Shown in pieces: positions 45,163 through 56,684 of a stretch of 64,000 nucleotides of DNA (positions are counted from its first letter, which is position 1; every line of letters starts with the position of its first letter). Both the position numbers and the translations under genes were made by a program. Origin of the DNA: Panax quinquefolius (lineage: Eukaryota > Streptophyta > Magnoliopsida > Apiales > Araliaceae). The notes under the pieces were generated by a model that was not told the DNA's origin, did not search any database, and was given only the letters and a program-made list of their open reading frames with translations. The DNA is taken from assembly GCA_020205615.1 (NCBI GenBank), contig JAINUW010000582.1, positions 81,469 through 145,468 of the forward strand, written 5' to 3'.

Positions 45163-45785
45163 CTACTGTATTATCTGACCGATCGATTCCTTGAAAACTG
45201 TGTGAGCTAAAGTACATGAGCTTATCTTTCACTTTGGCCAGATATTTCGATATTCTTGCCCCCTAGCCTCATACTCCCCCTATAACTGCTTGACCACTAG
45301 CTGTGAATCACTCTAGATGACCAACTTCTGCACTTTCAGGCTTCAGGCCAGCCGTAGCCCTACTAGGATTTCTTCGTTGTTCGTGGCCTTAAACTGAAAC
45401 CGAATCGCCTGCTGGACTTTGAACCCTTCCGGACTCGTCAGAATGACCCCTGCCCCACTTACATCCGAAGTCGATGATCCGTCTACGTATAGAGTCCATG
45501 AGGTTGCCTCTTGTTGAGTTTCAGTTACCGTGCTCACGTCTGGCTCTGTGAAGGAACACTCTACCACAAAATCTGCTAAGGCATGCCCTTTGATTGCCGT
45601 TCGGGGATGATATTCTATAGAAAACTGTGTTAGCTCCATCGCCCATGCGACTAACCGACCCGACACCTCCGGCCTATGCAAAATCTTCTTTAATGACTGA
45701 TCCGTGTACACCACTATTAGCCAACCCTGGAAATAGTGCCTGAGCTTCCTACTAGCAATGATTAAGGCGTAGGCAAACTTTTCCA
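45163..45785 (-). pseudogene. Tat RNase H and second (archaeal-type) RNase H
   Basis: 45343-45714 is open for 123 codons. It holds the end of the first RNase H (VYTDQSLKKILHRPEVSGRL, then HPRTAIKGHALADFVVE), followed by a second RNase H beginning WTLYVDGSSTSDVSGAGVIL with further acidic residues (NNEEILVGLRLA). A duplicated RNase H is a Tat-lineage hallmark. A stop at about 45340 interrupts it and the remainder runs to the gypsy-A insertion at 45162. Confidence 0.85.
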
Positions 45786-45788
45786 GGT

Positions 45789-47197
45789 TCAGGTACCTTG
45801 TCTCTGCGTCCCTAAGAATGTGGCTAATGTAATATACTGGGAACTGTTTTCCCCCTTATCTCGTACTAGTGTTGCCCCTACTGCCATCGAACTTGCAGCC
45901 AGGTAAAAGTATAAGGCTTTCGAAGGGATCGACTTCATCAGTAATGGTGCCGAGGACAAGTACTTCTTGATCCCTTTTAATGCGTCTTCGCACTCCGAAG
46001 TCCACTGAAAACTCTTCTCGTTCTTCGGCCCCTTGAGAGTGTCAAAGAAGGGTAAACATCTTTCTGCCGATCTTGACAAAACTTCCGAAGGGCAGCTATC
46101 CGGCCCGTCAACCTTTGTATATCTTTGTATGTTTTTGGAGATTTCATGTCTAAGATTGCTTGAATTTTTTCCAGATTTGCCTCGATGCCCCTCTTACTGA
46201 CCAAGTAACCCAAAAACTTCCCAGACCCTAATCCGAAGGTGCACTTGGTCGGGTTCAATCTTAACTTGTGTCTTCTCACCATTTCAAAGCAGCCTTCTAG
46301 ATCCTCCAGGTGATCTTGGACTCACATGCTTTTCAATTATATCGTCCACATACACCTCCATGATGCGCCCTAACTGCTTTGTGAAGACAAAATTCATCAT
46401 CCGCTGATATGTCGCCCCGGCATTCAGTAGTCCGAAGGTTATTTTTTGGTAGGCGTATATTGCTCGATGGGTGATAAAACTAGTCTTCGGGATGTCCTTC
46501 TTGTCATCGAGATTTGGTGATATCCCGAGAATGCATCCATAAAACTCAGCATGCCATATCTCGAAGTGGCATCAATCAATTGGTCTATGTTGGGCAATGG
46601 ATAGAAATCTTTTGGGCACACCTTTTTCAGATCTGTGTAATCGATGCACAGCCTCCACTTCCTGTTCTGCTTCTGAACCAATACCACATTAGCCAACCAC
46701 TCGGGGTAGTCGATCTCGAAGATGAAGTTCGCTTCCAGTAATTTGGTGATTTCTTCATCTATGATCTTCTGTCTTTCTGGAGCAAAAATCCTTCGTTTTT
46801 GTATAACAGGCTTCTTATTTGGATCACTTACCCCGGGCATATCACTAGGCGCCCATGCAAAAATGTCGGCATATACCCGAAGAAGATCTATCAATCCTGT
46901 TCGGAACGGTTCTGTCAACCCCGATCCGATCTTGATCAACTTCTCTGAGTTCCCTATTATCAACTCAACATCCACTGTCTCTTCTGCTGGCAGTGCCATC
47001 GGTTCAGTACAACTTTCGGTGAATGGCTCTATTTGGATGGCCATCGTTTGTTTCTGTTTACTGATCCCGACCCCTGAGGAAATCAGAGTGTTCCGATAAC
47101 ACCTTCGGGCAATATCAAGATCGCCTTTTACCTCCCCAATCCCATTTGGTGTCGGAAACTTAATTTTAAAATGGAGTATGGATGTTACCGCTTGCAA
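45789..47197 (-). pseudogene. Tat reverse transcriptase
   Basis: 46439-47197 (252 codons) gives the RT start (EEITKLLEANFIFEIDYPEW, VVLVQKQNRKWRLCIDYTDL, KVCPKDFYPLPNIDQLID, FMDAFSGYHQI). A frame change near 46440 precedes the catalytic box IMEVYVDDIIV at about 46335-46365. 45977-46282 gives the thumb (LRLNPTKCTFGLGSGKFLGY, VSKRGIEAN). 45789-46079 gives the connection and first RNase H (FQWTSECEDALKGIKKYL). Catalytic residues are present, but the frame is broken at least three times. Confidence 0.88.
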
Positions 47198-47641
47198 AGC
47201 TGCGCTAGGGCCGACCTTCCCAGAATAGCATTATAGGCCGAATCCACCTGTACCACGAAAAATCTTACCATTATTTCTGCCTGCTGGGGAGCTATACCGA
47301 ACTTGACAGGTAGCTCGATTGTTCCTGACACATGCACCGAGTCCCCATTGAACCCATATAATGAACCCTCTCCTCCCAACTCCATCTTTTTTCCTTCTAA
47401 ATCCATCCTCTAATAGGCGTGCGTGTACAGTATGTCGACCGGGGACCCGTTATCGATCATCATCCTTTTCATGTCCACTGGCCCGACCTGTGCTGTTATC
47501 ACCAGCGCCCCATCATGTGGTTCGATGTGATCGGTGGGGTAATCTTCATCTGAGAAAGAGATGGTAACTCCTAAGTAGGCCCTATCCTTTCTGGGCGATG
47601 AACTTCTTCTTGACAATCTGATTTCGAGATGTCCACCTCTT
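47185..47641 (-). pseudogene. Tat aspartic protease
   Basis: 47410-47616 carries the Tat-style active site MMIDNGSPVDILY (DNG in place of DTG is usual in this lineage). 47185-47406 continues after one stop with VDSAYNAILGRSAL, the second conserved strand. The two frames are separated by a TAG just after DILYTHAY, at about 47408-47413. Confidence 0.85.
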
Positions 47642-49405
47642 CTTCCTTGGGTTACACGCCCTCATCGAATTGACCGCCAAATTACATCAATCACTCCTCG
47701 GGATTGTGGGTGCGGTTGCGGCTGTGTTTCCCGATTCGGCCCCCTGGTCTCCTCCCGGGGTGCCTCTAAACCTTTCCGACCGACCACATACTGCATCAGT
47801 TGCCCATTCTGAACATTTTTCTCAATTAAATCCTTCAGGTCGTTATACATCTCCGCCGTATGCCCACGACATTGGTGGTATTCATAATATTTGTCCCGAC
47901 CTCTCTTGTCAGGCTTCGGATGCGTCGAACACGGTTTGAAGAAGGGTTTATTCCGCATCTCCTCCAATATCTTCGCCCGGTCAATGTTGAGGGCGATGTA
48001 GACTTTGTTGACAATCCTGTTCGGGAAAGGTGGTCGACCACTTCCCGAACCTCCCCCATTATAGCTTTTCTTACCATAGTTATCTAACCTCCCCTGATTG
48101 TCTGACCGCTGATAAGCCTGCTTGTCCCGATCCTTGGATTTCTCGTATGACTAGGAGTGCGGTTTGAAATTTCCCATGGCCTCCTCTATCGCAATAAACC
48201 CTTCTGCCCGATGGAAGGCTTCTGTCAAGTTTGCCGGAGGGTTGATCACCAAATATTTCATTAGTTTCTTCGACTTCCCAATATCCATCCCGGTCGTGAA
48301 AAACCCAGGGCTTGTGGAGAATTCAATTTTTCTACTGACCCCATAGCCTCCCGAAACCTCTTGACGTACTGGCCCAGGCTCTCATCAGATTTTTGTCGAA
48401 CCTGCATGAGGGATGCTGTGATCTTTCCTCTCCTTCTGTTGCTTCCGAACTGGGCGTGAAACTTCTCCTGAAGGTCGCTCCAGGAATTGATTGATCCAGC
48501 CGCTAAAGTTCCCATCCATTCTCAGGCACTTTTCTTCAGGGTCGTTGCAAACATGTGGCATTTAGCGGCATTTGAATGCCCATAGTAGGTCATCAACCTG
48601 TCGTACCCGTCTGAATGGTCGTATGGGTCCCCCAGCCCGCTATATGTCTCCATTGGGGGCATCTTTTTTTTAGGGTCGGCCGTCACATGATTGATTTTGG
48701 GCGAGAAGGGTGACCCTATGCAAGCCGAAGGTGTCCCCATTGAGTTCTTCGCTAACAGTAATTTTTCCAGTTCTGCCACCCTTCGAGCGAGGGGGTCGGA
48801 CTCCTCCATACGAGGGGACGATTGGGGTCTATCCCTCCCATATTCAAGAGTCGCGTCCTACCTCCTTTGTCCCGACCGACCTGGATGCTCTGATATTCGT
48901 TCTTCCGAACGGCTCCTCCTTCTGCTTCGGCCGTCCCGCTAGCGACTTATGTGTCTGCTCCTTTCTCTTTCGGCCTCTCCCCGTCGAGGTGACTAGAATT
49001 GACTTCGATTCCTGCGCCTTTTTGAGGATGCCTCCTATTCTCCAGCTACCTTCGCCATCTGTTGTTCGAGTTCTTCCTGCTGAAGGCGCAGGGCCATCAT
49101 GGCATCTTTATTCTGTTGCATCTTCCTCTGCAAGATGAATTCCCATTGGTCCCGACTTCCCTCCCCTCGCCTCGGTCCCTTCCTCGCATCTCCAGTGCTC
49201 GAGAGTTGTTCTCATCCGCACAACTAGCCTGATTAGGTGTATGCTAGCAGTCATGGAAAAGTTTTCGCCGGAGGGAGGCAACCGGCTTCACCTGATCCTC
49301 CTGGATTCTAGAACCCAGTCGATCCTTTACCGACCTCCTCACCAGTGTGGTTTGGTGGGTCTTTGCCTTTTCCTGGTTAGAAGCACCTGTATCCCTGCTC
49401 GCCAT
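47642..49405 (-). pseudogene. Tat gag
   Basis: A start at 49405 (MASRDTGASNQEKAK) is suggested by its position 60 bp after the PBS. The N-terminal part is charged, with a coiled-coil-like QQEELEQQMAK near 49070. 48522-48809 holds ARRVAELEKLL, PFSPKI and the capsid motif METYSGLGDPYDHSDGYDRL. After a stop replacing Trp at about 48518-48524, 48261-48515 holds SWSDLQEKFHAQFGSNRRR and SLGQYVKRFREA. 47662-47967 holds the zinc-knuckle region KYYEYHQCRGHTAEM, where Cys has become Tyr. Confidence 0.82.
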
Positions 49406-49470
49406 GACCTTCCACCGGAAAAGTTAGTTGTGATTGAATAAGCACTAAAGGCCCCTCCTTTTAGCGCCAA
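49406..49470 (-). other. Tat leader and primer-binding site
   Basis: Minus strand reads TTGGCGCTAAAAGGAGGGGC directly after the LTR end. The TGGCGC start is typical of Tat elements; the cognate tRNA was not determined. Confidence 0.6.
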
Positions 49471-50190
49471 TGTCAACGCCAAGTTTCACCGGTGCGTCCA
49501 ATCATAGAATCCACGCGCTAGAACCTACACAATAACAGATCACACAGAAGCTTGACGGCTTGTGCCGCCGGGGGATAGCTCCGATGTGAGAATAAGTACA
49601 GGCCGTTCACAAGGTTTAACGATGGAGGCAAGTGTTTAGTGCTCAAAAGTAGGTATTACCTATTAATTGTAATCTAGGCCTTGTATTTATAGTACTCTCA
49701 TCACCTTAGAATCCTTCTCCGAGTCGGATTAGGACTCCTAAACATGGCAGTTACCATAATTTGGGTCCAACACAATCTCCTTAAAAGGTGAAAAGTGGAA
49801 TCCAATCCAATCACTACCTTTGGAGTTACCTTATTCAAACACGGTTAGGACTCCAGACTCTACACGCAGGACAACCCACTGTACAGGCCCAGTCCAACCG
49901 AACTCACTACCCAGTTCGAACTTCGGCCCATAAGACTCGAAGGCCCGACCCCGAACAACATCCTTCCAGAATAAGATTCCGGCCCAAAGGACTCGGATAC
50001 CCGGACCCGAACACTATATCTCGAATGGGACTCCGGTCCATAGGACTCGGATGTCCGAACCCCTTCATTACCCTGGAGGGCTTCGGCCCAATGGGCTTAA
50101 CATCCCCTTTTAGCACCAGGCCTTCGGCCCACTTGCAGTCTCGGTAAAGTGCTCCCGAGAACATTCTCCAATTGAAAAATTACCCATCAA
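49471..50190 (-). repeat. 5' LTR of Tat element
   Basis: Plus strand starts TGTCAACGCC next to the PBS. The far border is uncertain because no second LTR is present to compare; composition changes from GC-richer to AT-rich at about 50165-50195. A TATA box lies inside, and the 50030-50150 stretch repeats GGCCCATAGGACTCGGATG-like phrases two to three times. Confidence 0.65.
49684..49692 (-). promoter_or_regulatory. TATA box of Tat LTR
   Basis: Minus strand CTATAAATACAAGG, about 215 bp upstream of the PBS. Confidence 0.6.
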
Positions 50191-51359
50191 AATTTATCAA
50201 CTGTAGCACCAATACACATGATCATGCCAATCAATAGTTCATGATCACAATCATGTCAATCAATTGTTCTCCGTGCACCAAGGCGAAAGAGAACTTTCAT
50301 CATGTGTTTTTGTCACATAGACTAAGACACTCAACAATCATATTATTTTTGCACCTAGATCAAAGACATTCACAACAACTTAGTATTGATGATTAATATA
50401 AATAACAATAATATGAACATAAATAATCAGAATAATAAGATAAAAAATAAAATTAGAGATTATTAATTTAATTTTTTTAGAGTCCAATAATGTCAAAATT
50501 GTAAACATGATATCCAAATTATTAATTCAAGTTCAAAAATATATAAGGTACACAATTCAAATATAACGATTACATTTAAATAGGAAGATTGATCAAGTCA
50601 AAAGATATTAGATAAAACTCAAACTATTAAATATATTCTAATCATTTCAAGAATTTTTATCATTTAATAATAAAAATATAGAAATAAATAATAATTTTTT
50701 ACCATAAATTTAAGAGTGAAAGAAAATATCAGTAAACACCGTAGCATACCGAAATACCAATACAGAAATACTGTTTTATGTTGTTACTACACACATGTTA
50801 TTCATATAGATAAAATATACTCTTCTCTCTCTATCCATTAACTTTGCGACTTAACCTCACTAACTTTCTCTCTCTATCCAATCAGTTTCCTTTTTGTCCA
50901 GGATCATATAGAGATTTTTATATGAATATAAAGATTAACAAAAGCGGAATATTATTGAATAACATACAAACTTACATAGAGTTGGAAGCTTGAGAACTTC
51001 GAACTTGATAATTCACACTAGAAAACTTAAGAAATAAACTAAGTACAAATTTTTTGGATGCCTTCACAGAAGGGCAAACCTATCCTCTTATAGGAACGAG
51101 GAGAAAAAAAATGATTACAAAAAATAAACAACTTTTAAAAGGAATCTACTTTTACAAAAGCAAAAGCAAAAGCAAGAAAAGCATTCCATAACACTGCTGA
51201 CGCATGTCCTAGATAAGATGGAGTCGAGAGGACAGCAGGCCTAAAAAGATGATCAGAATGGACCACAAAAGATAAGATGAGAATCTTATCACCAAAAGCC
51301 TGAATTATTAAGGCAAACGACAAATCCAAATAAATGTTTTAAGCATTAGCATGCCTCCA
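50191..51359. other. AT-rich spacer between Tat and pararetrovirus
   Basis: No gene seen. Contains inverted-like ATGATCATGCCAATCAAT and GATCACAATCATGTCAATCA phrases at 50218-50262. The right end (about 51000-51359), with GCAAAAGCAAAAGCAA at 51158-51173, may be the non-coding region of the pararetrovirus. Confidence 0.4.
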
Positions 51360-52244
51360 TTATTTAGGCTGAGAGCACGGGACACCAAATGGGTCATATT
51401 TCTCATCATCACTGTCTAGCATAGTGACCGTGTCATCATGATTCCTGAGAAAATCAAGGATTTCATTTTTTGGAATTCCTTTGAGGATGGATTTTAACTT
51501 CTGCTGAGAGGCATCATATTTGCCCATATCACCATCGACAACATGAGGAGGAATATTTTCAATTTTGTCTTCATCAAATTTGGACCACCATTTAATGGCC
51601 AGTTGTCTGCAAAGCCGATGAACCCCTGTTCCTGCATGCTGAGTAATAGTATATGACCATTTAAAAATCCAAGGAATTTCATTGGCACAACAGAAAGATA
51701 ATAAGGCTTGATTCTCATAAAGGCCATTTGAGGTTTGAAAATATCTATCAAACATATCTTCAACCTTAGGGGGAAAAAACTGTGGGACTGGTCCCCAGTA
51801 ATAGAACCAAGACTGAAACCATGCAGGAAAACCTAGAACATTGATGGTTTTGGGAAACTTAGGGTGAAGAAACCAGCTATGGGTATAGTGCTCATTTTGA
51901 TAATATAAAAACTTTTCCCATGCTAGGGTGTAATCAAAATAATTAAAGTATTTAAGAACCATAGATTTTGTTTCAAAATATTTATGAGTCCTTAGGTCAC
52001 CCACCCAATCACAAGGACTTAAGACCTTTAAGATCTTAACCGTTGAGAACGCCAGATTATAACGATCTCTAGGTTTATGAGAGACTTTAATTGAGCCTGT
52101 TTCAACCAGAATTTTTTCAAAAAACTCTCTAGTTTTAGGGAGAAAAACTGGTAGATCATGAGAGTAAGATAGATAGAGATCATCTATTTGTTCTGGAGAT
52201 CTGACTGCATCCACATCTTCAATATCAACTACTTCTCTGATCAT
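51360..52244 (-). CDS. Downstream ORF of endogenous pararetrovirus, function unknown
   Basis: An uninterrupted 294-codon frame from ATG at 52244. Rich in Trp, Phe and Tyr, with a central segment containing HSWFLHPKFP, FPAWFQSWFYYWG and PQFFPP, then IPWIFKWSY and IKWWSKF, and an acidic C-terminus (MLDSDDEKYDPFG). I recall similar aromatic-rich proteins encoded next to caulimovirid polyproteins in plant genomes but cannot name a function. No signal peptide or clear membrane helix. It starts about 125 bp after the end of readable RNase H. The lack of any stop is notable beside the broken polyprotein. Confidence 0.65.
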   Translation of the reverse strand: MIREVVDIEDVDAVRSPEQIDDLYLSYSHDLPVFLPKTREFFEKILVETGSIKVSHKPRDRYNLAFSTVKILKVLSPCDWVGDLRTHKYFETKSMVLKYFNYFDYTLAWEKFLYYQNEHYTHSWFLHPKFPKTINVLGFPAWFQSWFYYWGPVPQFFPPKVEDMFDRYFQTSNGLYENQALLSFCCANEIPWIFKWSYTITQHAGTGVHRLCRQLAIKWWSKFDEDKIENIPPHVVDGDMGKYDASQQKLKSILKGIPKNEILDFLRNHDDTVTMLDSDDEKYDPFGVPCSQPK

Positions 52245-52369
52245 GGTGTCCAGGTAGTTTGAATCAATCTGAACTTTAAGCTCAGGAGTCTTGCCTTTGT
52301 TGCCCTGCTATTGAGATCCTGAAGATTGTCCTTTGAGGAAGTCATTAGAGGGTCTCTCCATTCATTGGT

Positions 52370-53451
52370 TTCACGAGCGTCTCAGGAGACTGCCAAGATT
52401 TAACACACAAATATTAGGAGTATCCTGCAAAAACTCTCTGGTTAAGAAGTCTGGCAAAGAGTTAGAGTCTCCTTTAATAAACTCTATGTCAAAATCAAAG
52501 GCTGATAGCAAGGCTTGCCACCGAGCAAAAATCTGTTTAGAAACAACGTTTTTTAACGTCCCCTTCTAAGACTTCTTTAGCTGATTTACAATCAACTCTA
52601 AGAAGGAATCTCTGGTTTAAGAGATCTCCTTGGAATTTATCAATACACAGAACTATGGAACAAATTTCCTTTTTTATAGTGGAATAGTTTTTTTGTGCAT
52701 CATTCCATTTTCCAGAAACAAAACAAACTAAAACTTCGTTTGAGTTTATAATTTGTTTTAGAATGCCCCCATATCCTTTGTCTGAAGCATCAGTTTCGAC
52801 AATCTTTGGAGCATCAGGATTAGAGAAATGTAGACATGGTAAGGATTTCACATAAGCCTTAATCCTTTTAATGGCTTGAGTAAATTCTTCTGTCCAAGGT
52901 GTAGGCTTCTTATTTAACCTTTTGTAAAGAGGAGCAGCATCAATCGCCAGATCTTTATAAAAATCTCTAACATAATTAACACTTCCCATAAATCTCTGGA
53001 GCTGTTTTTGATCCAAGATTTTGTCTGGAAATTTATTGGCGAATGCAATGGCTCTGTCGACTGGGAAATATTTACCTTGAGAAATTTCAAATCCTAGAAA
53101 CCTTATCTTCGTTTGGAACAACAACATTTTACTAGCTGAAACCACAAGACCTTCTCTTTTAACAGCTTTTTTGAAAACGTTTAAATGTTTCCAATGTTGA
53201 TCAATGTCTTTTGAGAAGACTAAGACATCATCAATATAAACAATCATAAAATCCATAAATGGATTAAAGATTTCATTCATAATGTTCTGAAACTCAGATG
53301 GCGCATTTTTAAGACCAAAACCCAGAACATTCCATTCGTAATGCCCAAATGGCACTGTAAACGCTGTTTTATACTTATCTTCTTCTTTAATCTGGATTTG
53401 CCAGTATCCACTCTTCATATCGAATTTGGAAAAGATATTTGCTTTAAGCAA
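52370..53451 (-). pseudogene. Pararetroviral reverse transcriptase and RNase H
   Basis: 52537-53451 is open for 304 codons. RT begins with FSKFDMKSGYWQI, has the catalytic YIDD box at 53227-53238 (VYIDDVLVFS), the thumb (RFLGFEISQGKY) and the RNase H start (KIVETDASDKGYGG). A one-base slippage in an A-run near 52550 ends this frame early; the rest of RNase H is readable to about 52370 in the next frame. RT would copy the pregenomic RNA. The style is caulimovirid rather than Ty3/gypsy, and no integrase follows. Confidence 0.85.
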
Positions 53452-53571
53452 CCGATTTGAAGCAGATCCTCTTGTTTGGAATTGGATATCTAATCCATCT
53501 TAAAACTTTATTTAGAGGTTTATAGTTAATCACTCACCTTGGAACTCCCCTTTCTATTTTCGCAAAGATTT

Positions 53572-54186
53572 TCACGTAGAATGCGTAATACATGACCATG
53601 GTGAGTAACTTTTCCTTATTAATCCCTTTTTTAAGAGATCATTGATCTCTTCTTGGCAAAGCTTAAGAAACCTTTCATTCATTTGAATTGGTCTTGCTTT
53701 TGTAGGAATAGACTTCTCATTGAATCCTTCTATGTATGGCAAAGAGATGACATGCTTTTTTCTATTCCAGAAAGCAGTAGGATCTGTAGAACATATTTCT
53801 TTACATAAATCCTCTTGGTAAGCTTTAACTTTGAGCTTAAACTTATCATCTTTAAGATGTTCTTCAATCTTCTTTATTTCTAACTCTTGTTTGAGAAAGA
53901 AAAGAAAATCTTCTTTTCGTTTAAGCAAATGATTGACACCTTGATAGCGAGGTTCTGAAATAAAATCAAATCTGACCTCTAACCCCTCCTTATTAGTGTT
54001 TATTCCCTTATGGTCAATAGAAATGGGGAAAAGCAAACTAATAAAAGGTGTTCCCAAAATAGCTGCCTGAGCCATATTCTTGACTAAGAGAAATGGAGTT
54101 TCAAAACAAACCCCATTATTGCATACCATGGTAAGTCGATAATTTGTAATCAATATGCAATTGGCTCCCATCAGTGCCAGACTCAA
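53572..54186 (-). pseudogene. Pararetroviral protease C-terminus and RT N-terminus
   Basis: 204 codons open. AAILGTPFISLL marks the second half of an aspartic protease, and IPTKARPIQMNERFLKLCQE with GLIRKSYSPW marks the RT entry. The frame is broken on both sides (53451-53572 towards the RT palm, 54186-54223 towards the protease active site). Confidence 0.82.
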
Positions 54187-54222
54187 AGATTTGAAATATT
54201 TTTGAATAATATTTGGAAGGAA

Positions 54223-55149
54223 CTAGACCTTCAAACCAAACAATTTAAAGTCCGCTCCCGAATCAATCAAGGCTTGGTGAGTGATCGAGAACTCATCTTC
54301 AATAAGGATAGTAATTTTTACATACCACTTTTGAGTGATAATTCTATCAATCAGGTTGATCTTTAATCCTTTTGAACTAGATTCTCCTGGAATAATTCGC
54401 CTATCTTGAGTGGCAAAGTTAAGGACTTCATCCTCAAAATCATTACCATCATCATCATCAATAATAGGTGAATTTGATTCATCCATTTTGCCTTTTCCTT
54501 TATCATCTCCGCCTTTAAGCCAGCGGATTTCCTTTTTAATCTGCTTGATTTCTCTTTTTAAATTCACAATATCAACTTCTCTAGCGTCACTATTGGCTTG
54601 CAGATTAATGATCATTCCTTGTAACTCTTTAAGAGTTGGCTCCTTATGCCGGTCGTTCACCTTATCAAAGATCTTTTGTAATGAATATTGACCTGGATCA
54701 AACCTTTCATTATCCTCATCAGAAGATTTTTTCTTGCTTTTAGCAAGCATAATATATTTCTCAATCATTCGTCTCTTTTGACCAGAGTCAACCAATTGAT
54801 CAATAATATCAAGGATAAAACTATCTTCTTTAGATAGAACATTAATAGAGAGTCCATTTAAGGCACACAAGCAGGCTTCTCCTTCATTGCAGTGACAGTC
54901 ATTTAACTCATCACATGATATCTCTTCTTCAATGGAATGAGAATCATTCGAGTTAGAACAACTACTTCTAGGACTCGAACCGGATGAAGAGAATTCATCC
55001 TCATCAGAGTCAATAAAAATGGCTAAAAGTTGCCTTTTCAGCCCCTCATCCTTAACCAGTTGGTTAATTTTCTTCTTAGTAGTACACTCAGGGCTTTTGT
55101 GACCTATCTTGCCACATTTATAGCATGTTGGAGGTTTTGAACTGATCAC
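54223..55149 (-). pseudogene. Pararetroviral coat-protein C-terminus, zinc knuckle and protease active site
   Basis: 308 codons open. A CCHC knuckle CYKCGKIGHKSPEC stands at residues 9-22, followed by an acidic Ser-rich region, a coiled-coil segment (about residues 175-220) and, at the very end, the protease active site LIDSGADFKLF. Upstream at 55150-55302 a strongly basic His/Lys/Arg segment precedes the knuckle, as in nucleic-acid-binding coat proteins of Caulimoviridae. Confidence 0.8.
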
Positions 55150-55302
55150 ATTTCTTTTAGATGACTTTCTCCTTTTAGGTTGATCTTCTTTGGCCTGATG
55201 TTTAGACCTTTTATGATGATAACTCTTTTTAGATCTCTTGTTATGTTTATAACTAGAAGATTCTTTTCAGTTCTTCTTCTCTTACGCTTATCCTTAGGGA
55301 TT

Positions 55303-56305
55303 TCAAAGAAGGCCATATTGCTCACAAAAATCTCCTAGGGCTCGCTTTCCTCTAGCTCTCTCTTCGAAATTTGCTTTCGGATCTTCAAAATATTGCATGT
55401 GATCCGCACCTTCAAAGAATGACTTCGAAGCTAATTCTCCATAGGTATATTCATCCTGTGGAATTACTCCATCATTTTTATTTTTTAACCTTGTTTTAAC
55501 TCTTTGAGAGAACAAAACAGGTAAACCTTCAATGAACTTTTCTTTCTAGTAGTCGCTATTGTAATCTGTTCTATTAAACACCTTAGAGAAAAACGTGTCA
55601 CGATAGTACTTGAATTCGAGAGCGATTTGCACTTTAAGTTGCTTAATTGCTCTCATACGTTCTTGATATTACCAAATTGATTGTTTCCCACAAAATGGCG
55701 ATTATGGTATACAACAAAGTATTAATCGCATCCTCACAAAAACGGGCTTGTTCATAGCATCAACGCCTTTTGAACTTGAAAATTAAAGATGCTCTCCTTT
55801 GTTTCGCTTGTTAGGAGGTTATCCCACCAAAGTCCAAGTTGACCTCACGAAAACCGAGATGCTAAAGCTCGAGCAATCCTTTTTTAGAGTTTATTTTGAT
55901 CCTAGTCGCTTGGGCAAACATCGTCATTTGTTTTAGAAGAACTACTATTTGATAGTCGGTAAGACCATCAAGATTCCATTCATAAATATATTCTCCACTA
56001 AACTGGACTCCATCATTAAATGCTCTATTTTCAAACTGAACATCAATAGGAGATGGACGATAATAATAGGGCTGGCTTTTAACCTTTCCCCATTTTAACC
56101 TATTTACTTGAGGATCTTCTTGTTCCTCTTGGATTTTATTTAAGATCTCATCAAGATCTAATCCATCATTTTTGAGGACCGAAATGGAAGGACCTTGAGA
56201 AGTAGATCCTGTAGATGTCCATTTTAAAGACAACTTTTCTAATCTATTCTTCAGTTCTTCAAACATTTCTGTAGAAGCAATTCCTAGTTTAAACTCTTTA
56301 GACAT
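55303..56305 (-). pseudogene. Pararetroviral coat-protein core
   Basis: 55862-56305 (147 codons) holds YYRPSPIDVQFENRAF and YEWNLDGLTDYQIVVLLKQM, a block I associate with caulimovirid-like capsid regions in plant genomes. 55516-55860 is in broken frames. 55303-55515 (70 codons) continues to an acidic and basic stretch before the knuckle. The protein would form the capsid. At least three frame breaks. Confidence 0.7.
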
Positions 56306-56684
56306 CTTGAGTGGAGGCTTAAATAAGATTGTTCTCGGCTTCTCTGTCTAACAAGTTTTCCTTCCTTTGAGGAAGTAGTAAGATTTTTTGGGAGATGGAC
56401 TAGCAAATAAAGGTTTTACTTTTGAAGTAACAACCTTTTCCAATCTAGAAAGTTGTGTTCAAGGATTGTAGAAACAAATTAGTATAATTATTTTGTTCTA
56501 TAACTTGATTGATCCCCTGAACTTCTTTGGACTTTCTTTCACCTCTTTATCTACCACCTTCTTGTAAGGAACATTTCTAGTCTTTCCGGTTCCCTACAAA
56601 AAGCTGAAATTTGGAGGAGGATGAATTGATGACACAACTTCATTGTCGTCTTCGTCATTGGCCAACCGGTAGGGTTTGTAAGAA
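56306..56684 (-). pseudogene. Pararetroviral polyprotein, segment before coat protein
   Basis: Frames are broken, with a stop near 56593. The segment abutting the insertion reads YKPYRLANDEDDNEVVSS on the minus strand and joins in sense with 62558-62748. No movement-protein motif could be recognised. Confidence 0.55.

Larger units (their letters stand above)
25086..50190 (-). mobile_element. Tat-lineage Ty3/gypsy element, interrupted by gypsy-A
   Basis: On the minus strand, from right to left: LTR (49471 to about 50190), PBS, gag, protease, RT, RNase H, second RNase H, [gypsy-A insertion 29613-45157], integrase, a repeat-rich 3' region, and an antisense gene near the left end. The second RNase H domain and the antisense extra ORF are features described for the Tat lineage (Retand/Ogre-related). 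The left LTR is not found: the element meets a gypsy LTR fragment at 25073-25086. Both outer borders are approximate. Confidence 0.85.

Noticed and set aside
47670..49138. Plus-strand ORFs of 80-140 codons (47670-47939, 48691-48942, 48710-49138)
   Set aside because: Antisense to Tat gag, whose capsid motifs are clear on the minus strand.
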